In this document: positions 60,905 through 64,000 of the stretch, piece by piece
Layout of the letters: each line of letters begins with the position of its first letter
Numbering within the stretch: position 1 is the first letter of the stretch
NCBI GenBank assembly: GCA_963969495.1
Contig: OZ018326.1
Coordinates: 175,187,056 to 175,251,055 of the forward strand
DNA from: Ceratothoa steindachneri
Lineage: Eukaryota; Arthropoda; Malacostraca; Isopoda; Cymothoidae
DNA length: 64,000 nt
Reading direction: 5' to 3'
Position numbers and translations under genes: made by a program
Notes under the pieces: generated by a model
What the model was told of the DNA's origin: nothing
Seen by the model: only the letters and a program-made list of their open reading frames with translations
Databases searched by the model: none

Positions 60905-61255
60905 CATGTATTCGTTGTGATTTGGTTACTAAATCAGCAATAAATTATGGCTTTTTTGTCATCACCGGCTTAGGCATTCCGGCATATTCACTACGCATCG
61001 TTTCAAGATGTCTCTCAAAAGGTAATTAAATAATCGTCTTTTTTGGAATATGCGACTAAATGAACTTATGTATGTATGGTACAAAAGAGAGAGAAATTGA
61101 ATGTAAATGAGTGCATTAGACTAATAAAAGGAATTTTAAAGATAAAGGAAAGGGAAATTGAAAGACATGAAGATCAAGAAGGTCAAATTACAGCTCAATT
61201 AAGGCAATCGAAACTGAGAAGACATGATTAACCCTTTGCGAAAAAAAATCCAGGT

Positions 61256-61318
61256 GTTGAAGTCGAATCCGGGTCTCCCAATAACAGGACAGGATTCTTA
61301 ACCATTGACCTACCAGGC
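61256..61318 (-). repeat. tRNA-like sequence (tRNA pseudogene or SINE head)
   Basis: The minus strand begins GCCTGGTAGGTCAATGGTTA, containing a box-A-like GGTCAATGGTTA. It ends with CCCGGATTCGACTTC, containing a box-B-like GGATTCGA. The spacing is about right for a tRNA, but I could not draw a clean cloverleaf. Confidence 0.4.
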
Positions 61319-61469
61319 AAAGTAAATCAACCCTGCCCAAATCGTCGGTATCGATTACCTTAATTAGGCTTTCCTTAGTGCTCCTTGGTGTAGGTGTCCT
61401 CCATTATCCCTCTTTCTCGACATTAAAAACTCCGGTTTCTTGCCTCATGTGCTCATTCGCGTCCGAGTT

Positions 61470-61639
<170 letters not shown>

Positions 61640-61849
61640 TCAAAATCATGAGAGGTAACACGTGAATAAGTATAAATATTTGGTTGTACAAAGTAGTGAA
61701 GAAGAAAGATTGATTGGACCTAGCTAGCACTTTCTTTATCTTAACATTTTCAAACGCACAAAGGTATATGAAAGATAAAGACGCTATATTTATACAAACC
61801 AATGTTTTCCCTATAAAATCACATGGTCAGATTTTTTTTTAGGGACTCC

Positions 61850-62190
61850 CATAAGTTGGATTTGAGGAAGAAAAATAGGACTAGATCTAAAGAAAACAAA
61901 CCGGGACTGATATATACATTTCTCTTATTTGTGCTGGAGAGTAGAAACGACCCACATATATTTATGTTAATAAATTTATTTATATGCATTATAGTACCTG
62001 CTTTTGACCAGTTAATCTAGTGACCCATCTTAAGCCTGTGGACGGCCAAATCATTATTTGTATATCCCTTAGATACTGCATTTAGATGTTGTTTAATTAT
62101 TACAGAAGTTTAACCTACATACAATAAATTACAATCCAAACAAGGTATATTATATATTACATTCTTATTGTTCCTTGGGCTGTGTTTTAT
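61850..62190 (-). pseudogene. Penelope-like GIY-YIG endonuclease remnant
   Basis: The minus strand near 62160-62050 can be read, across frames, as an IPCLDCxxLYVGxT-type core (GIY-YIG with its CxxC approach). It is followed by GYTNNDLAVHRLK and an INWSKAGTIM segment, matching the family pattern AxHxxxxxHxIxWxxAxII. Stops interrupt it. Confidence 0.55.
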
Positions 62191-62759
62191 TAACATATTT
62201 TTTAATTTATAATTGTATTAAAAATTGCATTTATATCAAGTTGTTTTAACATTGGTAATACATACAAGAAGTTATCATGGTAAGGTAAAAGTAATATGTT
62301 GTGTAAAGTCTCTGTTTTCCTCACCTTGCGGTTATAGAATGTTTTTTAGCTTTACACATGCAGTTTTCCCAAAATTATTTCGGGTAACGCAGATTGAAGG
62401 CAATCTCTTCAATTTTTGTAAATTCTTGGTCTATATTGTCGGGACTACATATTCTGAGTGCCCTAAGATACATGGAAGAAAATACTGATGTTTGAATATT
62501 TTTAGAATGACCTGAATGCAAATGGACATAGGATAAATTATTTATCGGTTTCCTGAAAATATAAAACTGAAACCTGTCTGATTGTCTATGAAAGTAAGTA
62601 TATTATTTTTTCTTTTTCTAAAGAAAATTAAATTGACGGAATGAATTAATTAATAAATAAAAGAAAAATATCGAGGTCAAAATCTTCCTTTAGAATTCCT
62701 TCTAGGGACATCGTGTACATAGTGATACCAAACAATTTGAGTGGACTAAACTAGTGGAA

Positions 62760-63430
62760 TCAGCCTCGTTTCAAAATATTTGACATAAATATATTTGACA
62801 ATAAGAGAGATAAGGGATTATCCATAGCCATGCCAAACACTTGTTCATCGAACTTGCAATTGAAAGTAAATTTACATTTTTTAGTGCATAAACAAATGAG
62901 TTAAATGATCAAGTTGGACGGCAAAGGCAAATCATAAGAAAGAGGAACACCAGCTACGAAATCCAATAAGGCATCAACGGGCACTTTAGTGAATAATGAC
63001 GTAACATCAAAACTGACTAATCTCAGGTCTGATGTTACGTTCATATTGTTTACCTTATTGCAAAGATCAACTGAATTTTTTATATGTGAGGGTGATATGG
63101 ATCCTAAGATCGGAGAAAGTAAATTTACTAAATATCTTGAAGTTTATATTGGAATGACCCAGTTGCACTGATGATTGGACTTATTGGATTGCCTGTCTTA
63201 TGAGTTTATATTAGGCCATACAAATATTAGGCCATAATAGAAGAGACTGAGTCAATAATTGATTTGTGTTTTTTTTTTAATATTTTTTGGCTCCTTAACG
63301 GTACGTATGCAGTAGTATCAGATAACAAAGTGGCCATTTTTTAAAAATACAATGTTTTATTCATTATAACACACATGTTGGATTTATCACCTTTTGTAAT
63401 ATGCAAATCCTTGTTAATTTCTAATGATTT
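62760..63430 (-). pseudogene. Penelope-like reverse transcriptase (decayed)
   Basis: Blocks on the minus strand: SLEINKDLHITKGDKSN; ATLLSDTTAYVPLRSQKI; YGLI, a stop, then THKTGNPISPIISATGSF (finger motif GLPKxHKxxxPLRPIxS); NMNVTSDLRLVSFDVTSLFT then KVPVDALLDF (motif A, about 63045-62965); KCKFTFNCKFDEQVFGMAMD then NPLSLLLSNIFM (motif B). The YxDD block is not readable. Confidence 0.75.
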
Positions 63431-63463
63431 AAGGGCTGTTTTACATTGTTTTGGAAGATTATG

Positions 63464-63859
63464 TTAACTCTGATTCAAATTATTCACCACTAAATAAACA
63501 ATTCCTTTTTCTATGTCTATATGGTTTTGTGATATTTTCTTATTCCTTTCTAATGTAGCAAAGGCGGCGGCAATGTCCGCACTTTCAGGTTTTTTGTTCA
63601 TTAAGAACGAGAGTCCAGATCCTAAGTCACGTTTCGCATCAGTCGATATTGGCTTATCCGATAAATTCACAGCGCAGTTTTCTTGATATTTTTTGTTCCA
63701 TTTACTATTAATTATAAGGTGGTTTAATTTTTTCGTTAGGTGGAAGTTTAAATTATGTAGATTCCTCCTGAGCTTGTTGTAGATGGCATCTAACAGTAGT
63801 GATAGTGATTTCCAATCCCTTGGTACATCACATATGAATATACGTTTCACACTACGCAA
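63464..63859 (-). pseudogene. Penelope-like N-terminal domain, intact 131-codon frame
   Basis: Unbroken frame beginning MRSVKRIFICDVPRDWKSLS. It includes ENCAVNLSDKPISTDAKRDL then GSGLSFLMNKKP, which fits the conserved N-terminal block of Penelope-like proteins (VxNLSxxxLSxxExxxLxxGLxF). IDIEKGIVYLVVN at its end leads toward the RT region, where stops begin. Confidence 0.75.
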
Positions 63860-63953
63860 CTTTTTAAATTGTAAAAACTCATTTCTTTAGGGGGCTTCCA
63901 GATGTTTGTTTAAAGAGAGGACACTGAACTGACTAAAATGATGTTCACTTTCA

Positions 63954-63957
<4 letters not shown>

Positions 63958-64000
<43 letters not shown>
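63958..64000. repeat. (TA)n microsatellite at the window end
   Basis: At least 21 TA units, cut by the window edge. Confidence 0.95.

Larger units (their letters stand above)
61640..63900 (-). mobile_element. Second Penelope-like retroelement, decayed but nearly full span
   Basis: On the minus strand: N-terminal domain (63859-63464), RT (about 63430-62760), and GIY-YIG module (about 62190-61850), followed by a (TA)n tract. Its upstream end runs toward another (TA)n tract at the window edge. It belongs to a different subfamily from the copy at 10.8-12.95 kb. Confidence 0.8.

Overview
This is a eukaryotic, AT-rich, repeat-dominated window. I could not support a single host protein-coding gene in it. 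No open frame exceeds about 145 codons, and almost every recognisable coding trace belongs to a decayed transposable element. The mix points to an arthropod, with a crustacean as my best guess: Tc1/mariner relatives, Penelope-like elements with a GIY-YIG domain, Ty3/gypsy elements, a two-ORF APE-type LINE, very long (TA)n tracts, and short TTAGG-like runs. The phylum is inferred from element families, not from a marker gene.

Layout. 1.0-3.5 kb: an internally deleted Ty3/gypsy element (minus strand) with two LTRs, a primer-binding site and only the start of gag. 5.25-5.75 kb: a 249-bp tandem duplication. 7.8-9.0 kb: (TA)n tracts around a Penelope-like 3' end. 9.1-10.1 kb: a Tc1/mariner-type transposase (minus). 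10.8-12.95 kb: a fairly well preserved Penelope-like element (minus) whose catalytic YxDD has become YAHD. 15.2-18.6 kb: a degraded Ty3/gypsy gag-pol (minus) in which a piece of an unrelated arthropod gene lies between RNase H and integrase. 19.2-20.7 kb: a 1.47-kb non-autonomous DNA transposon with long terminal inverted repeats. 22.1-24.1 kb: a mariner (minus) and a Tc1 (plus) remnant. 25.7-26.05 kb: a tRNA-type SINE. 29.4-30.8 kb: a GC-richer array of tandem units full of small hairpins.

31.15-35.6 kb: a near full-length APE-type LINE (minus), with ORF1 and ORF2 broken by a few stops and frameshifts. 36.66-36.95 kb: a second LINE scrap. 37.1-37.74 kb: an internally deleted mariner (plus). 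38.37-41.9 kb: a 3.5-kb degenerate minisatellite of about 30-bp units. 45.5-48.47 kb: gag, the start of protease and the 5' LTR of a second Ty3/gypsy copy (minus), same family as the one at 1-3.5 kb. 48.55-49.27 and 51.69-52.56 kb: an inverted pair of an unidentified dispersed repeat. 54.66-55.6 kb: a mariner (minus). 56.1-56.6 kb: a Ty3/gypsy integrase end (plus). 58.08-59.05 kb: another mariner (minus). 59.6-60.9 kb: a mariner 5' end that runs directly into a 31-bp tandem array. 61.25 kb: a tRNA-like sequence. 61.64-63.86 kb: a second, more decayed Penelope-like element (minus) between (TA)n tracts.

The parts do not work together as a pathway; this is a graveyard of mobile elements. The points most worth a second look are the gene fragment inside the gypsy pol region, the hairpin-chain repeat at 29.6-30.8 kb, the T-tract minisatellite at 38-42 kb, and the mariner/31-bp-array junction near 59.9 kb. 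All protein identities come from motifs read by eye and remembered family patterns; no database search was run.
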